Assembly: GCF_000292915.1 (NCBI RefSeq)
Contig: NC_018514.1
Location: forward strand, 248,001 to 312,000
Reading direction: 5' to 3'
DNA: 64,000 nucleotides
DNA from: Burkholderia cepacia GG4
GTDB taxonomy: Bacteria > Pseudomonadota > Gammaproteobacteria > Burkholderiales > Burkholderiaceae
Shown: positions 19,619-31,892 of the stretch, piece after piece
Position numbering within the stretch: the stretch's first letter is position 1
Layout of the letters: each line of letters opens with the position of its first letter
Made by a program: the position numbers and the translations under genes
Notes under the pieces: model-generated
The model's database searches: none
Seen by the model: the letters and a program-made list of their open reading frames with translations, nothing else
What the model was told of the DNA's origin: nothing

Positions 19619-20344
19619 ATGGAAAGAAGTACTCTGCCGCCGGCGATAGCCTCGAGTGTCCTGCGTCAGGCAATCGAATGGGCGCTCTTGTCTCGCCGCA
19701 GCACAAGGGCTTACCTGGCGACGCCGATTCCAAGGGAGACGGTCGAATCGATTCTGGATGTCGCTCGTTTTGCTGCCACTGGGGTCAATATGCAGCCTTG
19801 GCGGGTCCACGTCGTTACCGAAGCGGCGAGGGAACGCATTTGTACAGCGATCCAGCGAGTACGCGATACGCCGGAGCTGGACGCGATACATAGCGACCAA
19901 TGGGACTACTACCCGCGCGAGTGGATATCGCCTTACATCGAGAGAAGGCGCGCGGTTGGATGGAAGTTGTATGGCCTGCTAGGCATCGAAAAAGGCGACA
20001 AGGTGCGAATGTACGCTCAGCACGGCAGGAACTTTCAGTTCTTTGATGCGCCCGTCGGGTTGTTTTTCACGATCAATCGCGCCATGCAGAAGGGCAGCCT
20101 TCTCGATTACGGCATGTTCTTGCAAAACATCATGATTGCCGCGCGCGCACATGGCCTCAGCACGTGTCCTCAAGCGGCGTTCATGAAGTATCACGCGTTG
20201 ATCTCGGAGATGCTCCAGTTCGAAAGCGATGAAATGCTCGTGGTCGGCATGAGCCTGGGATATGCCGATCCCGACTCGATCGAAAATTCCCTCGAGACGG
20301 AACGCGCAGCGGTTTCTTCATTTACGACATTCCATCAGGACTAG
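19619..20344 (+). CDS. Nitroreductase-family FMN oxidoreductase
   Basis: A 241-residue protein of the NfsB/nitroreductase superfamily. The N-terminal SRRSTRAYLATPIP and ATGVNMQPWRVHVV segments are the FMN phosphate and ring contacts. The C-terminal part contains GLSTCPQAAF and MSLGYADPDS, common in this family. It would reduce nitro compounds or quinones with NAD(P)H. The start ATG at 19619 has a strong AGGAGG about 8 nt upstream. It lies between the divergent acyl-CoA synthetase and a downstream LysR gene, so it may belong to an aromatic-acid or nitro-compound response. That role is inference. Confidence 0.86.
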   Translation: MERSTLPPAIASSVLRQAIEWALLSRRSTRAYLATPIPRETVESILDVARFAATGVNMQPWRVHVVTEAARERICTAIQRVRDTPELDAIHSDQWDYYPREWISPYIERRRAVGWKLYGLLGIEKGDKVRMYAQHGRNFQFFDAPVGLFFTINRAMQKGSLLDYGMFLQNIMIAARAHGLSTCPQAAFMKYHALISEMLQFESDEMLVVGMSLGYADPDSIENSLETERAAVSSFTTFHQD

Positions 20345-20531
20345 CGCTGGGGATCCGATGTCCGGTGGCCGGGGAGCTGGATCGCAGCGGTTTCATCGCT
20401 CGGACGGACTCGGCCGCTGCGGTCGATGGAGCGCAGGAAGACTGCTCATGCAGCTTTCGAGGTGGCGTGGCGACGACGGTTCCTCTGGTGTGCGGATGGT
20501 CCTGCGTCGCGATACCGAACGAGAAAGTCTG

Positions 20532-21377
20532 ATGGACACGCTAAAGAATATGCGGGCCTTCGTCCGCATTGTGGAGGCCGGCAGTTTTACGGCTGCGGCG
20601 CAATCACTGGACTCGACGACCGGTGCGATGTCGCGCGCGGTGTCGGAGCTTGAACAGCATTTGCGGACCCGGCTGCTGAATCGCACGACGCGCCGCCTTT
20701 CCGTTACGCCGGCCGGCGAAAAGTACCTGAAACATTGCAGTCAGATTCTCGCGGACCTTGACGGTTCCGAGGAGGAGGCGAGCCGGGCGTGCGAGCATCC
20801 GGTCGGCGAGCTGCGCATGCACAGTTTCGCTGGTATCGGCCAACAATATGTGCTGCCCGCGATCTCGTTGTATCGGGCGCAACATCCGGAGGTGTCGGTG
20901 GAACTGACGCTCTCGCAGTGCATGCCGAATCTGTTCGAAGGCAGTTGCGACGTATCGGTCATCATGGCGCCGTCGCGGCCGGACTCGGATCTCGTTTCAC
21001 ACGAGCTGGGCTCCACGTACAGCATCTTGTGTGCGTCGCCTCGATACCTGGATGCATATCAGATCCCGCGTACGCCCGAGGAACTCGCTCCGCATGACTG
21101 TCTGATCCTGCGAACACCGGCCTTTCCGGCGCATGAGTGGACGCTGGACGGCCCGCAAGGCAGCGTCGAGATGCGCGTGGACGGGCCCATCCACGTGAAT
21201 ATCGCCGAATCGCTCGCAGCCGCGATTCGAGAAAATATGGGAATCGGCATCTTGCCGGTTTATTCGGCAATCGGGGGCCTGCGCGACGGCTCGCTGGTGC
21301 GCGTGTTGCCCGAGTACAAACTGCAGAAGACGAACATCCACGCGAGCGCGGCGGCAGAAGAAAAGCGAAGAGGATGA
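20532..21377 (+). CDS. LysR-family regulator with a shortened C-terminus
   Basis: A 281-residue LysR protein. The N-terminal helix-turn-helix reads FVRIVEAGSFTAAAQSL (about residues 10-26), followed by the linker helix and a substrate-binding domain with ILCASPRYL and ENMGIGILPVYSAIGGL. Family members in this group continue after the LPEYTLQK-like strand for some 30 residues of helix. Here the sequence runs LPEYKLQKTNIHA and then an unrelated ten-residue tail. The missing helix closes the second lobe, so activity is doubtful. No continuation was found in other frames. Confidence 0.75.
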   Translation: MDTLKNMRAFVRIVEAGSFTAAAQSLDSTTGAMSRAVSELEQHLRTRLLNRTTRRLSVTPAGEKYLKHCSQILADLDGSEEEASRACEHPVGELRMHSFAGIGQQYVLPAISLYRAQHPEVSVELTLSQCMPNLFEGSCDVSVIMAPSRPDSDLVSHELGSTYSILCASPRYLDAYQIPRTPEELAPHDCLILRTPAFPAHEWTLDGPQGSVEMRVDGPIHVNIAESLAAAIRENMGIGILPVYSAIGGLRDGSLVRVLPEYKLQKTNIHASAAAEEKRRG

Positions 21378-21878
21378 TTCATCGGCGATCCGAAGCAGGT
21401 GATATGCAATGAGAAAAAACGGCAGATCACTGGCTGGCGGCTGGGCGACGGATGGGCGTCGAAGCGGCCCTGAAGCGACTACGAAGTGAGGTGGACGCGA
21501 CTCGCAGGAAGGCTGGCGGGATTGCAGAGGCGAGTTCGCATTATTTCATAAAAACAACAAATAGCTTTCACCATGACCATAAACGTCAGCAGACAGAAGG
21601 ATTGCAGGCCCCGACCCGACGTCCCGCATCGGTGCACGCCAGCACAATCATCAGTCGATTGATTTAAATAGATCGGACCCTTTAAAGTAAAAAATCATCC
21701 GACACACGACCACAAATCGCCACAAGCCTTACCGTGCAAGGAACTGCCCCACCAACCCACCACAAATCGCAACCCAATAGCACCCACGGCAAACGTTAGC
21801 CCTCCCGCCAGTTGCTCCCAAATCGCCACCGCCATCCCGGTAAGTTTCTCCGTGTTTTCCCTCATAACGCCGGCATTT
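21378..21878. other. AT-richer intergenic region before the liv operon
   Basis: About 500 nt with lower GC than the surroundings and the motif ACAAATCGC or close variants repeated between 21710 and 21830. A reverse-strand reading of 56 residues (21695-21865) contains one hydrophobic segment but has no ribosome-binding site that I would trust. No gene is assigned. Confidence 0.35.
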
Positions 21879-21909
21879 TTGACAGACCATTTAAAAACCC
21901 CCATATAAT
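21879..21909 (+). promoter_or_regulatory. Promoter of the liv operon
   Basis: Consensus TTGACA (21879-21884) and consensus TATAAT (21904-21909) with a 19-bp spacer, slightly longer than ideal. Transcription would begin near 21916, leaving a leader of about 275 nt before livK. Confidence 0.6.
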
Positions 21910-21914
21910 TTCGA

Positions 21915-22041
21915 CTGCCTTGCCAACGGCTGTCGGACCATCCCTCCGACGAAGCAGTTGGCAAGCGGGGCAGGCGAAACGCTTGCGCAATGCAAGACGC
22001 ATCACGATGTCTTTCCGAACCAGACGTCCCCTTCCGGGGAC
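21915..22041 (+). promoter_or_regulatory. Structured 5' leader of the liv operon
   Basis: The predicted transcript begins with a two-tier hairpin: outer arms CTTGCCAAC (21919-21927) and GTTGGCAAG (21957-21965), inner arms TCGGA (21933-21937) and TCCGA (21945-21949). A second short stem, CTTGC/GCAAG, follows near 21981-21995, then GTCCCC-TTCC-GGGGAC at 22026-22041. No uridine run follows any stem, so this does not look like a simple terminator. It may be a cis-acting regulatory RNA; no known riboswitch class was recognised. Confidence 0.45.
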
Positions 22042-22191
22042 TGCAAGAGCCGGGCCCCGCTACGCAACATCTATCCGCAGGTCCGTCTTCATGTGTCTCG
22101 GGCGTGTCCCATGTCCTCGCCCCGGGTGCTGTTCGATTGCGCAAGTCATGCCGCCTTTGCCCGTATGACTAACAACATCGAGGAGCTCCTG

Positions 22192-23310
22192 ATGACGCTT
22201 TCCCGTCTTACGTCCATTTCCGTCGCTGCCGTGCTGTTCGCCGCCGGCGCCGCCGCCGCGCAAGCGGAAACCGTGAAGATCGCCATCGCTGGTCCGATGA
22301 GCGGCTCGGTCGCCCAATACGGCGACATGGTGAAGGCCGGCGCGCTGACCGCGATCGAACAGATCAACGCGGCCGGCGGTGCGGGCGGCAACAAGTTCGA
22401 AGTCGTGCAGATGGACGACGCATGCGAACCGAAGCAGGCCGTCGCCGTCGCCAACAAGATCGTCAGCCAGAAGATCAAGTACGTGATCGGCCACGTGTGC
22501 TCGGGTTCGACGATTCCGGCCTCCGACATCTACGAGAACGAAGGCATCGTGATGGTCACGCCGTCGGCCACCGCGCCGCAGCTGACGGAAGGCAAGAAGC
22601 GCCACTTCATCTTCCGCACGATCGGCCGTGACGACCAGCAAGGCCCGGCCGCCGCGCACTACATCATCAACAACGTGAAGCCGAAGAAGGTCGCGATCCT
22701 GCACGACAAGCAGTCGTACGGCCAGGGCATCGCGTCGTCGGTGAAGAAGGACCTCGAAGCCGCGAAGATCCCGGTCGTGCTGTTCGAAGGCATCAACGCC
22801 GGCGATTCGGACTACTCGGCGATCATCACGAAGCTGAAGTCGCAAGGCGTCGACTTCGTCTACTTCGGCGGCTACCACCCGGAAATGGGCCTGCTGATGC
22901 GCCAGGCGCGCGAGCAGGGCGTGAAGGCAGCGTTCATGGGGCCTGAAGGCGTGGGCAACAAGGACGTGACGGCGATCGCCGGCCCGGCTTCGGAAGGCAT
23001 GCTCGTCACGCTGCCGGCGGACTTCTCGGCCGATCCGGCCAACGCAGGCCTCGTGAAGGCATTCGCGGACAAGAAGCGCGACCCGAACGGCGCGTTCCAG
23101 ATGCCGTCGTACGCAGCGGTGAAGATCATCGCCGACTCGATCGTCGGCGCAAAGACGACCGACCCGACCAAGGTCGCCGCGTACATGCACAAGACGACGT
23201 TCGACACGCCGATCGGCAAGGTCGCGTATGACGCACAGGGCGACCTGAAGGCGTTCAAGTTCGTCGTCTACACGTGGCACAAGGACGCGACGAAGACCGC
23301 CGCCAAGTAA
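22192..23310 (+). CDS. livK: Branched-chain amino-acid ABC transporter binding protein
   Basis: A 372-residue periplasmic binding protein of the Leu/Ile/Val class. A Sec signal peptide of 26 residues ends in AQA before ETVKIAIAGP. The mature chain has the family hallmarks GPMSGSVAQYG, a GHVCSGSTIPAS ligand-binding loop, and VTPSATAPQL. It delivers leucine, isoleucine or valine to the LivHM channel. The start is ATG 22192 with GAGGAG upstream; an ATG at 22165 would place nine polar residues ahead of the signal peptide. It is first in the operon and separated from livH by 187 nt, a common arrangement when more binding protein is needed. Confidence 0.93.
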   Translation: MTLSRLTSISVAAVLFAAGAAAAQAETVKIAIAGPMSGSVAQYGDMVKAGALTAIEQINAAGGAGGNKFEVVQMDDACEPKQAVAVANKIVSQKIKYVIGHVCSGSTIPASDIYENEGIVMVTPSATAPQLTEGKKRHFIFRTIGRDDQQGPAAAHYIINNVKPKKVAILHDKQSYGQGIASSVKKDLEAAKIPVVLFEGINAGDSDYSAIITKLKSQGVDFVYFGGYHPEMGLLMRQAREQGVKAAFMGPEGVGNKDVTAIAGPASEGMLVTLPADFSADPANAGLVKAFADKKRDPNGAFQMPSYAAVKIIADSIVGAKTTDPTKVAAYMHKTTFDTPIGKVAYDAQGDLKAFKFVVYTWHKDATKTAAK

Positions 23311-23497
23311 CAACGAAGTACCCGCCCGCGCACCCGCCCTGTCCGAGACCCGGATGGGGCGCGTGCGCATTTGGCCGCGCATTTGCCCCTTGCGCGGCCA
23401 AAGGGGGCGGTCCGAGACGACACCGTGCGTTGCGCGCGGCCGAACGCCGTGATCCGGCGACGGCCTGCGACACAGCGCCAACGGGAGCTTCCCGCAC

Positions 23498-24424
<927 letters not shown>

Positions 24425-24435
24425 GGGAGACGCAG

Positions 24436-25707
24436 ATGAGTCAAGTCATTTCCGTTCGCCGCCCGGCCGCCGACGCGTCGGTCGGCCAGGCGCTGAAGAA
24501 CGCCGCGGCCGCCGCGCTGCTGACGGCGATCCTCACGATTCCGGTGCTCGGCCTGCAGCTGAAGCTCGACGGCTATCAGGTGGTGCTCACGCCGCACTGG
24601 CGTCCGGTGTGGATCGCGGTCGCGGCCGTGTTCCTGTTCCAGCTGTTCAAGCCGTGGCTGGTGCGCGCGAAATCCGCGGTGAAGCTGCCGGCGATGCCTG
24701 CGATGGGCGCGCAGCAGCAGCGCGCGGTCATCTGGGTGATGCTCGCGGTCGGGTTCGTGTGGCCGTTCTTCGGTTCGCGCGGTGCCGTGGACATCGCGAC
24801 GCTCGCGCTGATCTACGTGATCCTCGGCCTCGGGCTGAACATCGTGGTCGGTTTCGCGGGGCTGCTGGATCTCGGCTATGTCGGGTTCTACGCGGTCGGC
24901 GGCTATACGTACGCGATGCTGAACCAGTACTTCGGGCTGTCGTTCTGGGAATGCCTGCCGATCGCGGCGATCGCCGCGGCGACGTTCGGCTTCCTGCTCG
25001 GCTTCCCGGTGCTGCGCCTGCGCGGCGACTATCTCGCGATCGTCACGCTCGGCTTCGGCGAAATCATCCGCCTGCTCGCGAACAACCTGACGAGCCTCAC
25101 CGGCGGCCCGGACGGCATCTCGAGCATTCCGAAGCCGACGGTGTTTGGCTTCGAGATGGCGCGCTCGGCGAGCGTCGAAGGCGCGAAGACCTTCCATGAA
25201 CTGATCGGGCTGGAATACAGCGGCGAGCACATGGTGATCTTCCTGTACCTGATTGCGCTGGTGCTGGTCGGCTTCACGCTGTTCGTGACGAGCCGCCTGA
25301 TCCGCATGCCGATGGGCCGCGCGTGGGAAGCGCTGCGCGACGACGAGATCGCGTGCCGTTCGCTGGGCCTGAACCCGACCCGCATCAAGCTGTCGGCGTT
25401 CACGCTCGGCGCGGCGTTCGCGGGTATCGGCGGCGCGTTCTTCGCGGCGCGGCAGGGCCTCGTGAATCCGGAATCGTTCACCTTCATCGAATCGGCGCTG
25501 ATCCTCGCGATCGTCGTGCTCGGCGGGATGGGTTCGCAGCTCGGCGTGATTCTCGCGGCGATCCTGCTGACCGTGCTGCCGGAAGTCGCGCGCGGCTTCG
25601 CCGAATACCGGATGCTGATCTTCGGTCTGGTGATGGTGTTGATGATGATGTGGCGTCCGCAGGGCCTGCTGCCCGCGAGCCGTCCCCATGTGGAGCTGCC
25701 GCAATGA
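24436..25707 (+). CDS. livM: Branched-chain amino-acid ABC transporter permease LivM
   Basis: A 423-residue permease, longer than LivH because of an N-terminal extension with extra hydrophobic segments, as usual for LivM. The conserved core includes [27 protein letters not shown] split over neighbouring helices, and [17 protein letters not shown] near the end. The start is ATG 24436, 11 nt after the livH stop, with GGGAGA ahead. Its stop overlaps the livG start as ATGA (25704-25707). Confidence 0.94.
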   Translation: MSQVISVRRPAADASVGQALKNAAAAALLTAILTIPVLGLQLKLDGYQVVLTPHWRPVWIAVAAVFLFQLFKPWLVRAKSAVKLPAMPAMGAQQQRAVIWVMLAVGFVWPFFGSRGAVDIATLALIYVILGLGLNIVVGFAGLLDLGYVGFYAVGGYTYAMLNQYFGLSFWECLPIAAIAAATFGFLLGFPVLRLRGDYLAIVTLGFGEIIRLLANNLTSLTGGPDGISSIPKPTVFGFEMARSASVEGAKTFHELIGLEYSGEHMVIFLYLIALVLVGFTLFVTSRLIRMPMGRAWEALRDDEIACRSLGLNPTRIKLSAFTLGAAFAGIGGAFFAARQGLVNPESFTFIESALILAIVVLGGMGSQLGVILAAILLTVLPEVARGFAEYRMLIFGLVMVLMMMWRPQGLLPASRPHVELPQ

Positions 25708-26476
25708 GCGCGAATGCAGAACTGTTGAAGGTCGCCGGGCTGCAGATGCGCTTCGGCGGGTTGCTCGCGGTGGACGGCATCGATTTCGACGTGCGCCGCA
25801 ACGAGGTGTTCGCGATCATCGGGCCGAACGGCGCGGGCAAGACCACGGTGTTCAACTGCGTCGGCGGCTTCTACAAGCCGACCGGCGGCGATGTCGTGCT
25901 CGACGGCCACGCGATCGCAGGGCTGCCGAGCCACCAGATCGCGTTGAAGGGCCTGGTGCGCACGTTCCAGAACATCCGCCTGTTCAAGTCGCTGACGGTC
26001 GTCGAGAACCTGCTCGTCGCGCAGCATCGCAAGGTGAAGGCGGGGCTGTTGCCGGGCCTGTTCTCGACGCCCGCGTATCGCCGCGCCGAGAAGGAAGCGC
26101 TCGAGCGCGCGTCGGTGTGGCTCGACCGGATGGGGCTGAGGTCGGTCGCCAACCGGCAGGCCGGCACGCTGTCGTACGGGCACCAGCGGCGTCTGGAGAT
26201 CGCGCGCTGCATGATCACCGAGCCGCGTCTGTTGATGCTCGACGAGCCGGCGGCCGGTCTCAACCCGCAGGAGAAGATCGAGCTGCAGCACCTGATCGAC
26301 AAGCTGCGCCATGAGTTCGGCGTATCGGTGCTGCTGATCGAACACGACATGAGCCTCGTGATGGGCGTGTCGGACCGCATCCTCGTGATGGAGCACGGCC
26401 GGCCGATCGTGATCGGCACGCCGGAGGCGGTCCGCAACGACCCGCGCGTGATCAAGGCGTATCTGGGGGAAGAGTG

Positions 26477-26477
<1 letters not shown>
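25704..26477 (+). CDS. livG: Branched-chain amino-acid ABC transporter ATPase LivG
   Basis: A 257-residue ABC ATPase with Walker [10 protein letters not shown], signature [13 protein letters not shown], Walker [14 protein letters not shown] and switch histidine [10 protein letters not shown]. The LivG-specific C-terminal extension ends in VIKAYLGEE. It is translationally coupled to livM in front and livF behind. Confidence 0.95.
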
Positions 26478-27178
<701 letters not shown>

Positions 27179-27184
27179 TCGAGA

Positions 27185-27215
27185 AGGCCGCCGGCCTGCA
27201 ACGGGCCGGCGGTCT
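27185..27215 (+). terminator. Stem-loop after livF
   Basis: Arms at 27185-27196 and 27204-27215 pair over 12 positions with one G-T wobble around a 7-nt loop. The downstream T content is weak (AATTTTG at 27221-27227), so termination may be partial. Confidence 0.5.
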
Positions 27216-27805
27216 ACGGGAATTTTGTAGCTGATTCGGCTTCGATCGTAGCCGAATCGGCGTCATCCAGGCGGCGCACTCGGACCCATGCAAAATCGTT
27301 GATGACCGACGTGAAGGCATGGCTAGTAGCGAACAAGCCGGAGCTGCTGAAAGTTCAACAGCCGTTCTCGTCACATCGCATTCGTCCTCCAGCGGAATCC
27401 GATGAAGCTCAAACGAATCGTCGCGAACGTAGACACGCAGTCGATCGACGACGCGAAACGCCTCGATCAGCAGATATTCGGCCTTGACCTGCTGATGGCT
27501 TCTTTCCCCTGGCTGATCCTGAACGTGCTCTTCAGCACGTCGCGCAAATGCAGGGCGGTACGATCCTGACCTCGCGCGACAGCGCGTGCCGGTGCGCGGT
27601 CTGCAGACCGCCCAGGTTGGCCGCGAACACCAGCATCGGCTGGTCGAACATGCGGCCGTAGCGATTCCCGGCCGCATCCTCGTCAGGCTCGCCGAGCGCT
27701 TCCGGCGCGCCTTTCCTCGCGGTCCATTCGTCGGCCATGCATGGTCGCGCCGTCGCTACTCCCCACCCGATACACGAGCGACCAAGCCGGGCCGGACACT
27801 CACTG
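27216..27805. other. Degraded intergenic region
   Basis: About 590 nt holding gene remnants. A second hairpin, GATTCGGCT (27233-27241) with AGCCGAATC (27250-27258), follows the liv terminator. A VOC-like start lies at 27402. On the reverse strand a 68-codon reading (27532-27738) contains a plausible protein stretch around RMFDQPMLVFAANL but no complete domain. Confidence 0.4.
27402..27500 (+). pseudogene. Remnant of a VOC/glyoxalase-like gene
   Basis: The 33 codons from ATG 27402 read MKLKRIVANVDTQSIDDAK and continue to IFGLDLLM, the first beta-alpha unit of a vicinal oxygen chelate protein. After that the sequence loses all family character and meets a stop about 20 codons on. It looks like the 5' stump of a deleted gene. 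The resemblance is short, so confidence is limited. Confidence 0.4.
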
Positions 27806-28078
27806 CTACTGGCCGCCGCCATACAAGTCGTTGAGACGCCGGAGTTCTCCCGACTTCTGCATACGCAGGTACTCCTCCTTGACCTGTGCGCGCGTGAGTC
27901 CGGCCGGTGCCCCCGCTTGCGAACCGGCGCTGGGCATGCTGCCCATCGACGTCGCGCTGATCGCCGCGTCGGACGGCTTGCTCGCCGTCGCCGCGGCGCC
28001 TTCGTCCTGCGCCCGGGCGAGACCCGACGCACCCAACACACAGATGACGGCCAGTGCCGCCTTGTACATGCTCTTCAT
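27806..28078 (-). CDS. DUF4148 domain-containing small exported protein
   Basis: A 90-residue protein with a cleavable signal peptide (about 23 residues, ending GLARA before QDEG), a low-complexity alanine/serine linker, and the C-terminal motif LTRAQVKEEYLRMQKSGEL that defines DUF4148. These small periplasmic proteins are abundant in Burkholderia and have no established function. The ATG at 28078 has GAGGTG upstream on its strand. Confidence 0.82.
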   Translation of the reverse strand: MKSMYKAALAVICVLGASGLARAQDEGAAATASKPSDAAISATSMGSMPSAGSQAGAPAGLTRAQVKEEYLRMQKSGELRRLNDLYGGGQ

Positions 28079-28405
28079 CGTGGCACCTCACATGAAATAG
28101 CGATGCAACAACAACGATGCGACCGACGCGGATTCCGCATCGCAAATCGCGGGGCATTCCGCCGCAATTGCATCGCGCCGCACACATCCCGCATGCCGAA
28201 CGCAGCGGCGGGTTCGTCATGCAAATGCAGCCGGAATGGCGACATGATAGAACCCGCATGCCGCTTTGACGCCCTCTTGAAAGGGGGCAATTGCGGTCGT
28301 TGTCATGTGGAATGTCTACACTGGACTGAGATCGCGGAACGTGTGATGTCGAGCGTCTCGCCCCGCCCCGCGAGCGAAGCCGGTGCATGTTCGAGGAGCG
28401 GATTC
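28079..28405. other. Divergent intergenic region
   Basis: 327 nt between the DUF4148 gene and the LuxR-type regulator. It is moderately AT-enriched, and no clear promoter or operator could be fixed. An in-frame ATG at 28346 could lengthen the regulator by 20 residues. Confidence 0.35.
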
Positions 28406-29488
28406 ATGTCTGACAAACACGTCGCGCTTGCGAGTCATATTCGTCGGCTCTGTTCGCTCGCTGTCGAGCCGCACCTCGTCATTCCTCATGTGATTGAGGC
28501 GACCCGGCGCATCGTCGGTGCCGATTGGGGCATGTTCTTCTATGCGGACGAGCACTATGCCGTGTCGGACGTGTGCAGCGAAAACGATGTGGTCTACACG
28601 TTGTTGCCGACGTATTTCGCGAACATCCACAACACTGAGCGGCAGGAGGTGCTGGGCGTCACGTTTTCCGATGCGATGCGCCGCGGACGCGGTTTCGACA
28701 ACAGCGCGCACTACGACGATGCACTGCTGTCGAGCGAGATGTACGCGGACCTGTGGCGGCCGGTGTCGATGCGCCACTGTCTCGAGCTGACCGCGACGGA
28801 CGGCACGCGCGGCTGGGGCAGCCTGCTGCTGTCGCGCGCATCAGGCTGTCGTCCGTTCTCGGAACAGGACCATCGCGACATCGAACCCGTGGCACGGCAT
28901 CTTGCCCATGCGCTGTCGCGGCCCGTGCAGCCAACGCTGCACGAATCGGAATGCAGCGAGTCCGCGATCATGGTGGTCGACGACGATGGCCGGCTGCTGC
29001 TGTACAACGCCGACAGCATCCGGATGCTGTCGCTCGCGACCGGCGAGCCGCTCGCGTTCTACCGTCACGAACGCTTGCCGGACTGGCTCGCACCGTTGCG
29101 GTCGAACATCAACCGGATCTGGCTCGGCTACCCGGCGCCACCTGCGACGCTCGAGCGTCGCAACCATGCGGGGCGTTTCCGCTTCAAGGCCTATCGATGT
29201 ACCGACGCAGCCGCGTTGCAACGCGATGCCGCGATCGTGATCCATATCGAACACTTTCCGCCACTCAGGCTGACGGTCGAACGACTCGGTTTTGCGTTCG
29301 GCCTGACCGAGCGACAACGCGAACTCTGTGTGCAGCTCGTGCTGGGTCGCTCGCACAGCGAAATTGCGCGTGACTTCGCGCTGCGCGACAGCACGGTCGT
29401 CGATCATGTTCGCAAGATCTATCGCCGGCTCAACGTACACAATCATGACGAATTGTGCAGCGTGTTCCGGGCCGGGCGGCGTGACTAG
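28406..29488 (+). CDS. LuxR-family (GAF-like/HTH) transcriptional regulator
   Basis: A 360-residue regulator. The first 170 residues look like a GAF-type sensor (VEPHLVIPHVIEATRRIV, DWGMFFYADEH), followed by a PAS-like middle part (IMVVDDDGRLLLYNADS). The C-terminal helix-turn-helix of the LuxR/FixJ type spans FGLTERQREL through LGRSHSEIARDFALRDSTV. GAGGAG at 28393-28398 favours ATG 28406. No acyl-homoserine-lactone-binding hallmarks and no receiver domain are present, so the signal is unknown. It is not evidently linked to the neighbouring genes. Confidence 0.78.
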   Translation: MSDKHVALASHIRRLCSLAVEPHLVIPHVIEATRRIVGADWGMFFYADEHYAVSDVCSENDVVYTLLPTYFANIHNTERQEVLGVTFSDAMRRGRGFDNSAHYDDALLSSEMYADLWRPVSMRHCLELTATDGTRGWGSLLLSRASGCRPFSEQDHRDIEPVARHLAHALSRPVQPTLHESECSESAIMVVDDDGRLLLYNADSIRMLSLATGEPLAFYRHERLPDWLAPLRSNINRIWLGYPAPPATLERRNHAGRFRFKAYRCTDAAALQRDAAIVIHIEHFPPLRLTVERLGFAFGLTERQRELCVQLVLGRSHSEIARDFALRDSTVVDHVRKIYRRLNVHNHDELCSVFRAGRRD

Positions 29489-29574
29489 GTTCCGACGCGC
29501 GCGGTGCGGCACGCTTGCTCGTGCCCGAATCTTGCCGCGCGCTGTTTGCGGGCGCCGTTGCGCCTGGCGTTCCG

Positions 29575-30951
<1,377 letters not shown>

Positions 30952-30953
30952 TT

Positions 30954-31838
30954 ATGCAAGGTAGAAAAGGAGCTAATACCTTGGGACGTTCGCTCGAAAT
31001 CGACCTGCTGCGCTCGTTCGTCGTCATCGCCGAGGTGCGCTCGCTCAGTCGCGCGGCGGCGCGGGTCGGCCGCACGCAGTCCGCGCTCAGCCAGCAGATG
31101 CGGCGGCTCGAGGAAAGCGTCGATCAGCCGCTGTTCCAGCGCACCGGCCGCGGCGTGGTGCTGACGCATCCCGGCGAGCGCCTGCTGGTGCATGCGCAGC
31201 GCATCCTGCGGCACCACGACGAGGCGCTGGCCGACCTGTGCGGCACGGGGCTGTCGGGCACCATCCGGTTCGGCTGCCCGGACGATTACGCGGCCGTCTT
31301 CCTGCCGTCGCTGCTGCGGCGGTTCTCGAGCCAGCATCCGCAGGCGATCGTCGAGGTCGTGTGCGGGCCGACGCCGCGGTTGCTCGAACAGCTCGACAAG
31401 CGGGCCGTCGATCTGGCGATGATCTCGTTGCCGGACGATGGTTCGAACGACGATTTCATCCGCCGCGAGCAGCTGGTATGGATCGGTTATCCGGGGCAGG
31501 ACGCCGCGCAGTTCGATCCGTTGCCGCTCGCGCTTTCCGATCCCGATACGCTCGATCACATCGCGGCCTGCGATGCGTTGCAGCGCGCCGGGCGCGATTA
31601 TCGCGTCGCGTATGCGAGCAGCAGCCTCGCGGGGCTGACCGCGCTGGTGCGTTCAGGACAGGCATTCGCGGTGATGACGCAAACGGCGGTGCCTGCCGAT
31701 CTGGCGATCCTCGCCGCCGATCGCGGGCTGCCGCCGTTGCCGGCGGTGGGCATTACGCTGAGGTTTGACCGGAAGCGGCCGTCGCATTTGACGGCGGCGT
31801 TTGCGGACCATATTCGTGCAGTGTTGCCGGTGCTGTGA
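30954..31838 (+). CDS. dgdR: LysR-family regulator DgdR
   Basis: A 294-residue LysR regulator divergent from dgdA, the arrangement originally described in B. cepacia, where the regulator represses dgdA until a dialkylglycine is present. The N-terminal helix-turn-helix is in SFVVIAEVRSLSRAAARVG with QSALSQQMRRLE as the recognition part. The effector domain begins at GTIRFGCPDDYAAVFLP. Length and order are normal. Confidence 0.9.
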   Translation: MQGRKGANTLGRSLEIDLLRSFVVIAEVRSLSRAAARVGRTQSALSQQMRRLEESVDQPLFQRTGRGVVLTHPGERLLVHAQRILRHHDEALADLCGTGLSGTIRFGCPDDYAAVFLPSLLRRFSSQHPQAIVEVVCGPTPRLLEQLDKRAVDLAMISLPDDGSNDDFIRREQLVWIGYPGQDAAQFDPLPLALSDPDTLDHIAACDALQRAGRDYRVAYASSSLAGLTALVRSGQAFAVMTQTAVPADLAILAADRGLPPLPAVGITLRFDRKRPSHLTAAFADHIRAVLPVL

Positions 31839-31892
31839 GGAGACGTCGTCGTTCCGGACCACGCTACGGTCGCCTACTGACGGCAGCCGTCC

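Noticed and set aside
21695..21865. A 56-residue reverse-strand reading with one hydrophobic segment
   Set aside because: No ribosome-binding site and no recognisable family; it also overlaps repeated ACAAATCGC motifs, so coding is not supported.
27532..27738. A 68-residue reverse-strand reading containing RMFDQPMLVFAANL
   Set aside because: Faint resemblance to membrane-protein or MAPEG-like segments only; no domain could be completed and the region looks degraded.
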